From NCBI GenBank assembly GCA_039024315.1, contig JBCCQN010000188.1, positions 1-16,250 of the forward strand: 16,250 nucleotides of DNA, read 5' to 3'. Each line of letters opens with the position of its first letter. The stretch's first letter is position 1. Position numbers and translations under genes: made by a program. The DNA comes from JBCAWW01 sp039024315. GTDB lineage: Bacteria; Bacteroidota; Bacteroidia; J057. The notes below the pieces were generated by a model that saw only the letters and a list, made by a program, of their open reading frames with translations, was not told where the DNA came from and did not search any database. Of this stretch, positions 7,570-14,872 are shown piece after piece.

Positions 7570-8496
7570 ATGAGACTCCTCTTCTTTTTTCTTTTCGCCA
7601 ATCTTTTTCTGTTTAATCCTCTTTTGGGTCAAAGCACTTATCAGCTAGATCCCAGCGTCAAACGCATTGTCTTTATTGGCAATAGCATCACTTGGCAAGG
7701 GGATTATGTCAACTACATCGAAGCCTTTTTCCGCTTGCATAAGTCAGGACAGGCGGTTGAAATAATCAATGTGGGTTTGCCGAGTGAAACGGTTTCTGGG
7801 CTTTCGGAAGAGGGACATGCAGGCGGTAGATTTCCACGACCAGACTTGCACGAACGTCTGACTCGGGTGCTCGATGCGACGAAGCCGGATCTAGTGATTA
7901 GCTGCTATGGGATGAATGATGGCATTTATTTGCCCTTCTCTGAAGAACGCTTTGAGAAATTTAAAGCGGGCATTTTATGGCTAAATAAGGAACTGGCTCA
8001 GCGAGAGATACCGGTCATTCATGTCACGCCTCCGATCTACGATCCACAAAAAGGAGAAGCTTATGCCAATGTATTGGATATCTACTCGGACTGGTTGATA
8101 AGTCGTCGCTATACGGATGATTGGGAAGTGATCGATCTGCACTGGCCGATGAAGAAATATCTAGAGGAGCAACGCCAATCGGATAGCACTTTTTACCTCG
8201 CCAAAGATGGCGTACACCCCAACGCTAATGGACATTGGCTAATGGCAAAATCGATTTTGCTCTATTTTGGAGTCGGAGATGTAGCCTCTGCCGAAAGTGT
8301 CTCTGAGGCGCTTGCGCCTTTTGGTAAGACGGAGGAACTGCTCAAACTCCTGAGGGAACAACAAAATATTTCTCGCGACGCTTGGCTTAGACATACGGGT
8401 CATAAAAGACCGGGCTTGCCCGAAGGATTGACCCTCGAAGAGGCGGAAGAGAAAATCGCAGAAATTGAGAGAGCTATTGAACTTTTGTTAAGATAG
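7570..8496 (+). CDS. Secreted SGNH/GDSL-type hydrolase
   Basis: The 308-residue protein has a signal peptide (1-20, LLFFFLFANLFLFNPLLG, then QS), so it is exported. The four SGNH blocks are visible: block I FIGNSIT (Ser39, with GNS in place of GDS), block II glycine in VGLPSET (Gly69), block III GMND (Asn116) and block V DGVHPN (Asp213, His216). This implies an esterase or lipase-like serine hydrolase, possibly a carbohydrate deacetylase acting outside the cytoplasm; the substrate cannot be read from sequence. A helical, charged C-terminal tail (about 240-308) is extra to the core fold. Sixty bases separate it from the SDR gene, so co-transcription is possible. Confidence 0.92.
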   Translation: MRLLFFFLFANLFLFNPLLGQSTYQLDPSVKRIVFIGNSITWQGDYVNYIEAFFRLHKSGQAVEIINVGLPSETVSGLSEEGHAGGRFPRPDLHERLTRVLDATKPDLVISCYGMNDGIYLPFSEERFEKFKAGILWLNKELAQREIPVIHVTPPIYDPQKGEAYANVLDIYSDWLISRRYTDDWEVIDLHWPMKKYLEEQRQSDSTFYLAKDGVHPNANGHWLMAKSILLYFGVGDVASAESVSEALAPFGKTEELLKLLREQQNISRDAWLRHTGHKRPGLPEGLTLEEAEEKIAEIERAIELLLR

Positions 8497-8524
8497 TAAG
8501 CGTTGTAAGGCATGGATAAGATAG

Positions 8525-8560
8525 ATTCCTCCCCCTAAATCCCCCCGAAAGAGGACCGAA
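8525..8560. repeat. C-rich dispersed-type sequence (CCCCCTAAATCCCCCC)
   Basis: The C-rich block CCCCCTAAATCCCCCC followed by GAAAGAGGAC resembles short dispersed intergenic sequences I recall from other Bacteroidota genomes. Only one copy is visible here, so the repeat assignment rests on recall, not on this window. It is noncoding. Confidence 0.35.
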
Positions 8561-8586
8561 GGAGTGCTTTTGCTGACCTATTCAAA

Positions 8587-8670
8587 AAAACTGTGGGTGC
8601 GGACATGTATGCCGCACCTTGGAGATAAGCGTTCCGCGTCCCGAAAGTTTTCGGGAGTAAACAAAAATAG
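8587..8670 (-). repeat. Composite palindromic repeat, copy 2 (inverted)
   Basis: Read on the minus strand it repeats copy 1: TTTGTTTACT, CCCGAAAACTTTCGGG (one change from the copy 1 palindrome), ACGCGGAACGCTT, 8 unrelated bases, a hairpin with arms GGTGCGG / CCGCACC (plus-strand 8596-8602 and 8612-8618) around a 9-base loop, then CACAGTT. Block order and spacing agree with copy 1, while the hairpin arms differ in sequence yet still pair, suggesting structure is conserved. It lies between the SGNH gene and the saccharopine dehydrogenase gene. Confidence 0.8.
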
Positions 8671-8717
8671 GGTAGGAAAAGAGGTAAATATCAATAGGCC
8701 TCATTCCCGAAAAACTG

Positions 8718-8756
8718 TATGTTTGCGTGATCTTTGTTAAAGAGGGATCACGCAAA
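8718..8756 (+). promoter_or_regulatory. TAnnTTTG-like box and 11-bp inverted repeat upstream of the dehydrogenase gene
   Basis: TATGTTTG at 8718-8725 fits the Bacteroidota -7 element TAnnTTTG, although I see no good -33 TTTG upstream. Overlapping it, TTTGCGTGATC (8722-8732) and GATCACGCAAA (8746-8756) are perfect inverse copies with a 13-base spacer, ending 10 bases before the start codon at 8767. It could be an operator for a dimeric regulator, which would block the promoter, or a leader hairpin close to the ribosome site. Confidence 0.55.
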
Positions 8757-8766
8757 AAGGGATTAG

Positions 8767-10104
8767 ATGAAACATATATTAGTTATCGGGGCGGGCCGTT
8801 CGAGCAGCGCGCTTATCAAATACTTGGTGGACGTTTGTGGGGAAGAGGGCTGGACGATGACCGTAGGAGACCTGTCCATTGAATGGGCGCTCTCCAAAAC
8901 TGGTAAGGTACCACATGCTACTGCTATCGCCTTCGATATTTTTAATGAAGAGCAGAAGGAATTAGAAATCAAAAATGCTGATTTGGTGATCTCCTTGCTA
9001 CCTGCGCGATTTCATCCCATCGTGGCCCAAAGCTGCTTACAGCACCATAAACACCTTCTGACTGCCTCTTATGTCCCTGAAGAGATCAAAAGCATGGATC
9101 GCCAAGCACGCGAAAAAGGCTTACTGTTTTTGATGGAAACAGGACTCGATCCGGGCATCGATCATATGTCGGCTATGCGTGTCATCGACCAGATCAAAGC
9201 TGAAGGCGGAGAGTTGATTGGTTTTGAAACCTTTACAGGCGGCCTGATTTCCCCCGAAAGTACCCTCGACAATCCTTGGGAATATAAATTCACCTGGAAT
9301 CCACGCAATGTCGTACTCGCAGGCCAAGGCGTAGTGAAGTTTATCCAAGAGTCTCGCTACAAATACATCCCTTATCACCGTCTCTTCCGCCGGACCGAGA
9401 TGATCGAGATTCCGGGCCATGGCTACTTTGAAGGTTATGCCAATCGCGACTCACTCAAGTACCTAGATGTTTATAAGCTGCAGGGAATTAAGACCCTCTA
9501 TCGAGGAACGCTCCGTCGTCCTAGCTTCTGTCGCGCTTGGGATATTTTTGTGCAGCTAGGCGCTACTGACGATACCTATGAAATGGAAGGCGTCGCCGAA
9601 CTCACCCACCGTCAGTTTATCAATTTCTTTTTGAGTTATGATCCCAACAACTCGATTGAGTTAAAGCTGGCCCATTATATGAATCTGGACCTAGATTGCC
9701 AGGAGATGTTCATGCTAAAATGGCTCGGTATGTTTGAGGATGAACTAGTCGGCTTAGAAAAAGGGACGCCGGCTCAGATTTTGGAACATATCCTCAAAAA
9801 GAAGTGGACCATGGGGCCAGACGATAAAGACATGATTGCTATGTGGCATAAGTTTGATTTTATGGATCAAGGCAAGCATCGTCAAGTGCAATCTCATATG
9901 GTCGTTTGTGGCGAAGATGCGTCTCAGACTGCCATGTCAAAAACCGTCGGCCTACCGCTAGGGATGGCCGCGAAATTGGTGCTGACGGGTAAAATTACTG
10001 AGACAGGGGTGCATATTCCGGTGATACCGGGTATCTACAATCCAATTTTAGATGAGCTGGAAGGGTATGGGATCAACTTCGTTGAACGCGAAATCCCGCT
10101 TTAA
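8767..10104 (+). CDS. Saccharopine dehydrogenase family protein
   Basis: The 445-residue protein has an N-terminal Rossmann motif VIGAGRSSSALIKYL (6-20) and the family hallmark METGLDPGIDHMSA (123-136). FTGGLISPESTLDNPWEYKFTWNPRNVVLAG and YANRDSLKYLDVY follow, as in glutamate-forming saccharopine dehydrogenases of the yeast Lys9 type. In those, saccharopine is oxidised to 2-aminoadipate semialdehyde and glutamate (or the reverse in lysine synthesis). Length is close to the single-domain enzyme. No lysine ketoglutarate reductase gene is next to it, so direction and pathway are open; lysine breakdown is one plausible role. It is cytoplasmic. Its stop TAA overlaps, within TTAA (10101-10104), the stop of the convergent gene. 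The start at 8767 is supported by the Rossmann strand beginning at residue 3. Confidence 0.9.
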   Translation: MKHILVIGAGRSSSALIKYLVDVCGEEGWTMTVGDLSIEWALSKTGKVPHATAIAFDIFNEEQKELEIKNADLVISLLPARFHPIVAQSCLQHHKHLLTASYVPEEIKSMDRQAREKGLLFLMETGLDPGIDHMSAMRVIDQIKAEGGELIGFETFTGGLISPESTLDNPWEYKFTWNPRNVVLAGQGVVKFIQESRYKYIPYHRLFRRTEMIEIPGHGYFEGYANRDSLKYLDVYKLQGIKTLYRGTLRRPSFCRAWDIFVQLGATDDTYEMEGVAELTHRQFINFFLSYDPNNSIELKLAHYMNLDLDCQEMFMLKWLGMFEDELVGLEKGTPAQILEHILKKKWTMGPDDKDMIAMWHKFDFMDQGKHRQVQSHMVVCGEDASQTAMSKTVGLPLGMAAKLVLTGKITETGVHIPVIPGIYNPILDELEGYGINFVEREIPL

Positions 10105-10826
10105 GGCATATACCGCCTACTTTGGGTGGGCGTCATTTCATCATAGTCGATCATCAAGAAGTTGAAGCCGACGTGGATCATTAGTTGGGAAGCGAGTCCT
10201 CTGTTCACCTGATAATCGTAGCGGCTATTCTTGATGGTTTGCACGCTCTCAAGATCAACAAAGTTGATTTCGCGTCCTCGCAAATGAGTAACTCTAATAT
10301 CAAAGGCTAATTGCTCTGAAAAATGAAGCAAAGCCCCGACACTGCCACCCCAAGAGGGTATTACTTGGGTGCTGAGTTCTACGCCCTCACCTTTGGGACA
10401 ACTCGTCTGACTTTCGTCCTCTAATTCGGTACTAGCGAAGCGCCTACCTCCAAGCATACCTTCCAAATAGAGTTGCAGGGTCGGACCCGTCTGAAAACTT
10501 ACTCGAGTAAGGCCGTAGAGTCCCATATTGATGTTTCGAATATAATACTCATTACCCTCTGCGGAAAAGAGACCGGTTCTGTGTTCTCCGGTGTAGGAGA
10601 CATCAAATCTTGCTCCTGCCTGTAATTTGAATGGGCTTTCGGGTACCGTAGCAGAGGGTGAAATGACTTCCATGACAGCGCCCCGACCATTGAGCATGCC
10701 TTCTCGGCTAAGTTCGCCTAATTGGCTGTTATGCTGGAAGTGTAGGCCAAACTCATTCTGAGCCGCGAGACTCAGAGGAAGGGCTGATACAAAAAGTAGG
10801 ACAAAAAAGTGCTGAAGATGCTTCAT
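10101..10826 (-). CDS. Probable outer-membrane beta-barrel protein
   Basis: The 241-residue product has a signal peptide (1-22, FFVLLFVSALPLSLAAQ). The rest consists of alternating-pattern strands rich in aromatic and Gly residues (for example FKLQAGARFDVSY, INMGLYGLTRVSFQTG, LQLYLEGMLGG, SWGGSVGALLHFS, QLMIHVGFNFLMIDY). This fits a small outer-membrane beta-barrel (OmpA/porin-like) of the kind common in Bacteroidota. Two short insertions with Cys (TSCPKGEG) look like a loop. It ends in MP, without the classical C-terminal Phe. The function is unknown. Its stop codon overlaps that of the dehydrogenase gene, so the two genes converge with no room for a separate terminator. Confidence 0.8.
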   Translation of the reverse strand: MKHLQHFFVLLFVSALPLSLAAQNEFGLHFQHNSQLGELSREGMLNGRGAVMEVISPSATVPESPFKLQAGARFDVSYTGEHRTGLFSAEGNEYYIRNINMGLYGLTRVSFQTGPTLQLYLEGMLGGRRFASTELEDESQTSCPKGEGVELSTQVIPSWGGSVGALLHFSEQLAFDIRVTHLRGREINFVDLESVQTIKNSRYDYQVNRGLASQLMIHVGFNFLMIDYDEMTPTQSRRYMP

Positions 10827-10909
10827 AGTTTCCTATTGATTAGTCTCCTGCCCCTATTTTATGATTGATTTTAACCTTTTCGCTTCGCGGAACGCTTAAC
10901 TCAATCCAT
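10827..10909. repeat. Intergenic 18-bp repeat copy CGCTTCGCGGAACGCTTA
   Basis: Between two minus-strand genes, 10881-10898 reads CGCTTCGCGGAACGCTTA, an exact 18-base match to 2016-2033. Both copies are followed by a similar short tail (ACTCAAT here, CATCAAT there). The GGAACGCT core is also part of the composite repeats at 6491-6566 and 8587-8670. The stretch must also carry the leader of the beta-barrel gene, but no promoter is clear. Confidence 0.75.
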
Positions 10910-11575
10910 TTAAGCTTTCCTTCCTTCGCTCAGCATACTTTTGTGTACGCTTTCTAGCTTATCAAGTTCCTTATCTTGATAAACTTTTAGGTGGATATTA
11001 TCGAGATGTTTGAGGACAGTAAGTAGTTCTATTTTTTCGCTTTCATTTAGGTCCGCACCGACGATTTCAGACACTTGCTGCATCTGGACAAAAAGGCTAA
11101 ACAATACGCCTCTTCCTTGCTCGCTTAGGCGGACTCTTTTACTGCGTTTATCATTTGGATCTTCTAGCTCCTCTAGGAGGCCTAACTTCGACAAACGTTT
11201 CATAATACCGATACCCGTTTGAAAATCGGTTAGGGTATGCAGGATCAATTCTGACTTGGTATAGCTATCCACTTCTAACAGGGCAACTAGCATCACGAAG
11301 TCATCAATGCCTTTGAGAGGCGAGTCTTGTAAGGCCATGCGGGCATAGTGGCGGGCAAATTTTGACATCCGCCACACCCCTGCTAAAATCCTACTATCTA
11401 AGGTCTGGCCCTCATGCGGTAATTGATCCTTAGGATTAAGCACCTTCTTGTTGAGCCAAAGCACAAAGCTCTGCAAATCCGTTTGGGATTCTTGCTGCGC
11501 GGCTTGATACTCATCAAGCAAAGGCAACAACTCTTTTATGAGCTCAAGGGAAGCTTGCATGCCAGTCTGATTCAT
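10910..11575 (-). CDS. MarR-family transcriptional regulator
   Basis: The 221-residue protein is a winged helix-turn-helix regulator. After an N-terminal helical extension (about 1-65) the DNA-binding core runs from about 90 to 160: KSELILHTLTDFQTGIGIMKRLSKLGLLEELEDPNDKRSKRVRLSEQG. The wing signature DPNDKRSKRVRLSEQG (139-154) is typical of MarR proteins. A C-terminal helix pair (about 155-205) would complete the dimer. At 221 residues it is longer than the usual 140-160 because of the N-terminal part. It likely represses genes in answer to a small ligand, and itself through the inverted sequence just upstream. The ligand is unknown. Confidence 0.88.
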   Translation of the reverse strand: MNQTGMQASLELIKELLPLLDEYQAAQQESQTDLQSFVLWLNKKVLNPKDQLPHEGQTLDSRILAGVWRMSKFARHYARMALQDSPLKGIDDFVMLVALLEVDSYTKSELILHTLTDFQTGIGIMKRLSKLGLLEELEDPNDKRSKRVRLSEQGRGVLFSLFVQMQQVSEIVGADLNESEKIELLTVLKHLDNIHLKVYQDKELDKLESVHKSMLSEGRKA

Positions 11576-11578
11576 TAT

Positions 11579-11610
11579 AGTAATAACCCTATATAATAGA
11601 AAAGGTTACT
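11579..11610 (-). promoter_or_regulatory. Possible autoregulatory operator of the MarR-family gene
   Basis: Directly upstream of the start codon (11573-11575) lie AGTAATAACC (11579-11588) and GGTTACT (11604-11610). They are inverse of one another apart from a 1-base insertion and 2 bases in the left arm, and enclose an AT-rich spacer with CTATATAATAG. MarR proteins usually bind such imperfect palindromes at their own promoters. The assignment rests on position and symmetry only. Confidence 0.4.
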
Positions 11611-11710
11611 ATGTATCCATAATAAAACAATTATAATGCTATTAAAAATTAACTGAGGCTCTAATGGCTTTAAATACTGATTTTTTGAAGAGCTTGGCTG
11701 CTTACCCTAC

Positions 11711-11744
11711 AAAAATCCCTTGCGAGTTTTAGTTCGCAAGGGAT
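11711..11744 (-). terminator. Rho-independent terminator of the AraC-GyrI gene
   Basis: Arms ATCCCTTGCGA (11715-11725) and TCGCAAGGGAT (11734-11744) are 11 bases long, perfectly complementary, with an 8-base loop. On the minus strand the stem is followed by five T from the A-run at 11711-11715. It lies about 60 bases downstream of the minus-strand gene ending at 11806 and upstream of the next minus-strand gene, so those two genes should be separate transcripts. Confidence 0.85.
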
Positions 11745-11805
11745 CATTTTAATAACCGACAGCTTGACTCAAGCTAATGAACCAATCCAGTTCTGTAAGC
11801 TCGAC

Positions 11806-12780
11806 TCACAAAGGTTTTACTGGTACACAAATATCCACGAGATGCTTCTTTTCGGGATGCGTTTCGGGATTGTTGAGATAGATCTCTAGACTAGGGCCAT
11901 CGGCTGGTTGATAGCCACTATCGGGTAGCCACTGCTGATAGACCGCTGACCAAGCTTCCTCATAGGCATTGCCATCAATCTCAAAATGGGCTATGGCATA
12001 TTTACCTGCTGGCGTAGCCATTCGACCGATTTCTCCTTCCGCTTTGGTATCAGCGGGTACACTCATACCTACCGTTAAGCGAAGCTGGGCCTCATCTGTA
12101 ATCGCCGGATCGTCGTGATAAACAGAGAGCATCTGGGTCTGTGGGAAATTGATTAATCCACGAGGCGCGCCCCATTGGATCAATTGGTTCATCATCCCAG
12201 CAAAAAGCTCAGACTGACCTTTGTAAGGACCGACATGGCGGACGTAAGCGATTTCCATGGCGGGAAGTTCTTTGACTTCCACTTTAGCGATTTCTACTTG
12301 ATTTTTCATGATATTCCATTGAAGGTGATTACTAAATACACCTCCAAGGTAGGCCACTTTGTATTCGTCTTCTTTCCCTTTCTTGCCCTCTTGTTGATCA
12401 GGATTGCTATCCGTTTTGCGATTCTTGCTATGTAGGCTATTTCCCCCATTTCGCCACTCGCTGGCGGACATGCCAAAGGCATCTCTAAAGGCTCTAGCGA
12501 AGGTAGCCGAGCTCGAGAAACCACATTGTAAAGCGATTTCAGTGATGCTCTTCTTGGGTTGATTGCTGAGTAAAGTAGCCGCCTTTTCGATCTTGACTCG
12601 CTGCACATATTGGTTGACGGCCTCCCCCACCATGGCCCGAAAGATGCGGTGAAAATGGTAGCGAGAAAAGTTGGCTACTTCGGCTAGGGTATCTAAATCC
12701 AGATTCTCAGATAGGTTCTGGTCAATGTAATCCATCACCCGATTGATCCTGCCTTGATAATCCTCTCTATACGCTGACAT
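11806..12780 (-). CDS. AraC-family regulator fused to a GyrI-like effector domain
   Basis: The 324-residue protein has an N-terminal AraC-type double helix-turn-helix (about 10-112): MDYIDQNLSENLDLDTLAE, NFSRYHFHRIFRAMVGE, then ITEIALQCGFSSSATFARAFRDAFGMS. A polar linker (about 113-158) leads to a GyrI-like/effector-binding domain (about 160-324), with EVKELPAMEIAYVRHVGPY and a C-terminal EIYLNNPETHPEKKHLVDICVPVK. This order is that of the Rob/GyrI-like regulators, which bind hydrophobic or drug-like ligands. The ligand here is unknown. It starts 56 bases from the start of the divergent secreted esterase gene, so it may regulate that gene and itself. A strong terminator follows at 11711-11744. 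Confidence 0.92.
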   Translation of the reverse strand: MSAYREDYQGRINRVMDYIDQNLSENLDLDTLAEVANFSRYHFHRIFRAMVGEAVNQYVQRVKIEKAATLLSNQPKKSITEIALQCGFSSSATFARAFRDAFGMSASEWRNGGNSLHSKNRKTDSNPDQQEGKKGKEDEYKVAYLGGVFSNHLQWNIMKNQVEIAKVEVKELPAMEIAYVRHVGPYKGQSELFAGMMNQLIQWGAPRGLINFPQTQMLSVYHDDPAITDEAQLRLTVGMSVPADTKAEGEIGRMATPAGKYAIAHFEIDGNAYEEAWSAVYQQWLPDSGYQPADGPSLEIYLNNPETHPEKKHLVDICVPVKPL

Positions 12781-12836
12781 AATGATTTGTTGACTTGCCT
12801 AAAATCCCTACCTTTTGGAAGCTAAAGATCCAAATT
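12781..12836. promoter_or_regulatory. Divergent intergenic region shared by AraC-GyrI and esterase genes
   Basis: These 56 bases lie between two divergent start codons and must hold at least part of both promoters. An in-frame TTG at 12795 could extend the esterase at its N-terminus, but this would put 14 polar residues ahead of the signal peptide, so I prefer the ATG at 12837. No clear palindrome is visible. Confidence 0.4.
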
Positions 12837-13739
12837 ATGATTAGGAATGTACTACTCTTTTTGAGCTTGTCAGTATGTTTTTTGACACTCAAGGCTAAGA
12901 CTTATCGCCTCTACTACCTAGGAGGCCAATCCAATATGGATGGCTACGGCTACAACAAAGATTTGCCAGCAGAAATGCAAGCTCCCATGGACAATGTGAT
13001 GATCTATCATGGCAATCCTGCCAAGGATAATGCCAAGCAAGCCGACGGCCGAGGGATGTGGCAGACTTTGCGTCCGGGTCATGGGGTAGGCTTTCGCTTC
13101 GATGGAGAACGCAACCAATACAGCAAACGCTTTGGTTTGGAGTTGAGCTTTGCTCGCCAATTACAAGCCCAGTATCCTGATGAATCCTTTGCCTTTATCA
13201 AATACTCTAGAGGTGGGACCTCGATTGATAGCCTTGCGGCCAAGCAGTTTGGCTGCTGGGAGCCTGACTTTAGAGGCAAAACCGGTATCAATCAGTGGGA
13301 TCATTTCCTCGCGACTATGCGTTCCGCGCTAGCGGTCCAAGATATAGATGGCGATGGAGAAGTAGATGAACTAATCCCTTACGGCATCCTCTGGATGCAA
13401 GGAGAAAGCGATGCTACCATCACTGAAGAGGTTGCCAATCAATACGAATCTCACCTCAAGCGTCTCATGGATTTGATCCGTGCGACGATGCATGCAGATG
13501 ATCTACCCGTTGTCATCGGCAAAATCTCTGAGTCAGGCCGCCACAAAACCCGCGAAAAGGTATGGATCCACGGCGAAATCGTCATGGAAGCGCAAGAAGC
13601 ATACGTGCGTAAAGATCCATTTGCCGCCATCGTCCGCAGTACCAAGAACTATGCATATTCAGATCCTTGGCATTATGATAGTCCTGCCTATATTGATTTA
13701 GGCGAGCAGTTTGCGAAGGCTTTGTTTAGTATTGATTGA
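12837..13739 (+). CDS. Secreted sialate O-acetylesterase-like (SASA) hydrolase
   Basis: From the ATG at 12837 the protein has 300 residues, beginning with a signal peptide (about 1-19, VLLFLSLSVCFLTLKA). The domain resembles the SASA/DUF303 carbohydrate esterase family: the nucleophile block LGGQSNMDGYG (Ser32), the central YGILWMQGESDAT, and a C-terminal catalytic pair in SDPWHYDS (Asp276, His279). Such enzymes remove O-acetyl groups from sugars such as sialic acid or xylan outside the cell. The actual substrate is not readable. It is divergent from the AraC-GyrI gene. The 13320-13337 stretch (encoding R-S-A-L-A-V) closely resembles the GC-rich repeat at 2102-2117. A hairpin-rich noncoding element starts 9 bases after its stop codon. 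Confidence 0.88.
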   Translation: MIRNVLLFLSLSVCFLTLKAKTYRLYYLGGQSNMDGYGYNKDLPAEMQAPMDNVMIYHGNPAKDNAKQADGRGMWQTLRPGHGVGFRFDGERNQYSKRFGLELSFARQLQAQYPDESFAFIKYSRGGTSIDSLAAKQFGCWEPDFRGKTGINQWDHFLATMRSALAVQDIDGDGEVDELIPYGILWMQGESDATITEEVANQYESHLKRLMDLIRATMHADDLPVVIGKISESGRHKTREKVWIHGEIVMEAQEAYVRKDPFAAIVRSTKNYAYSDPWHYDSPAYIDLGEQFAKALFSID

Positions 13740-14024
13740 TCATCTTTGTCCTTTTGTCATCGCTACAAAAGGACCAAAAAATCTAGTCCGCCGCGATCCC
13801 ACCGAAAGCTTTCGGGACTTAGCCTCCCCATATCCCGAGCGGCGGACAAGGCCATCGCCTCACAGGATCATCAAATATAGCGCGTGGGCATGGGCCGAGC
13901 AGTCGGGGGCCGGAATTGCGCGTTGGTTTTGCTCGGGCCGTCCCGACAACTGTACGGGATTGTTGCCCTTTTTGCGAAAAAGGGCAAAGAATCAGAAATA
14001 AAAAACAATCAAATCACCCCAAAC
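13740..14024. repeat. Hairpin-rich noncoding repeat element
   Basis: This 285-base gap is dense in inverted repeats. Hairpin 1: GTCCTTTTGT / ACAAAAGGAC, 10 bp with a 7-base loop (13748-13774). Inverted arms GTCCGCCGC (13786-13794) and GCGGCGGAC (13839-13847) enclose CCGAAAGCTTTCGGGAC (13802-13818), the same palindrome as in the composite repeats. Hairpin 3: TTGCCCTTTTT / AAAAAGGGCAA, 11 bp with loop GCG (13963-13987). The ends are similar in style (CTTTT stem, AAAAG arm), as if they bound one element of about 240 bp. Reading frames across it give no recognisable protein, and the N-terminal extension of the FAH gene into it (from 13884) is most likely accidental. Confidence 0.75.
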
Positions 14025-14861
14025 ATGCACCTCTACCTTTACGCTGACCAAATTCTCCTCCAAGTCCAAGACTATTGGTATCACGTCCCTTTTCGCTTTT
14101 GGGACGAGCTGATCAATCGCCAAGGCTTACATGATTTTCTGCTAAACGCTTATCCCGATTGGGAGATGGCAGCAACAATTCCTCAGCAAACGCCTTTGGC
14201 ACCGATCGGACAACAGGAGGTTTGGGCCTCAGGGGTTACCTACCAAAAGAGCAAGGAAGCTCGTATGGAGGAGGCGAAAGAAGCAGGAGGGGGGGATTTT
14301 TATGATCGCGTTTATGATGCGGATCGGCCAGAACTATTTTTCAAGGCTAATCCACATAGGGTAGTAGGGCCAGAGGGGTATCTGCGAATTAGGCAAGATT
14401 CCTATTGGGATGTGCCGGAACCGGAGTTGACGCTTTTTATCTGCTCCCAAGGGACGATTGAAGGCTATACCATCGGCAATGATATGAGTAGCAGAAGTAT
14501 AGAGGGAGAAAACCCTTTGTATCTGCCTCAGGCGAAGACCTATGACGCCAGTGCAGGCCTTGGCCCATGTCTGTACGTTCCGGCAGAGCCGATCTCCCCA
14601 CAGACGGAAATCCAACTACAGATCTTTAGGGCAGGAGCAGAAATTTTTGCAGAAAGTATCCAATTGTCGCGTATGAAGCGAACGCTTAGTGAACTAGCCG
14701 CCTATCTTTATCGTGAATGTAGTTTTCCGCATGGCTGTTTTTTGATGACAGGCACCGGTATCGTCCCGCCCGATAGCTTTACGCTGCAAGCAGGCGATCG
14801 TGTTGAAATCTCCATCGAAAATATTGGCCAGCTCAAAAATATGATCGTTACCAAAGGCTAA
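14025..14861 (+). CDS. FAH-family hydrolase, 2-keto-3-deoxy-D-arabinonate dehydratase-like
   Basis: From the ATG at 14025 the protein has 278 residues. It carries the FAH metal site: Glu132 and Glu134 in VPEPEL and Asp153 in GNDMSSR. It also has the signature ENPLYLPQAKTYDASAGLGP (162-181), with Lys171. This combination is typical of the FAH subgroup that includes 2-keto-3-deoxy-D-arabinonate dehydratase of Sulfolobus, which forms 2,5-dioxopentanoate in oxidative pentose breakdown. By homology alone I infer a related sugar-acid dehydratase or hydrolase. Earlier in-frame starts (from 13884) would add 47 residues encoded by the upstream repeat element, so I reject them. It is followed 11 bases later by an AraC regulator, likely in one operon. 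Confidence 0.88.
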   Translation: MHLYLYADQILLQVQDYWYHVPFRFWDELINRQGLHDFLLNAYPDWEMAATIPQQTPLAPIGQQEVWASGVTYQKSKEARMEEAKEAGGGDFYDRVYDADRPELFFKANPHRVVGPEGYLRIRQDSYWDVPEPELTLFICSQGTIEGYTIGNDMSSRSIEGENPLYLPQAKTYDASAGLGPCLYVPAEPISPQTEIQLQIFRAGAEIFAESIQLSRMKRTLSELAAYLYRECSFPHGCFLMTGTGIVPPDSFTLQAGDRVEISIENIGQLKNMIVTKG

Positions 14862-14872
14862 GCGCCCCTTTT

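Noticed and set aside
6491..8670. Composite transposon formed by the two inverted repeat copies
   Set aside because: The enclosed genes are an SDR and an SGNH hydrolase, with no transposase. Inverted orientation of two dispersed repeats is enough to explain the arrangement.
12795..12836. TTG start giving 14 extra residues on the esterase
   Set aside because: It would put a polar stretch before a good signal peptide. The ATG at 12837 gives a normal secreted N-terminus.
13884..14024. N-terminal extension of the FAH gene
   Set aside because: These 47 codons are made by the hairpin-rich repeat. The family's N-terminus fits the ATG at 14025.
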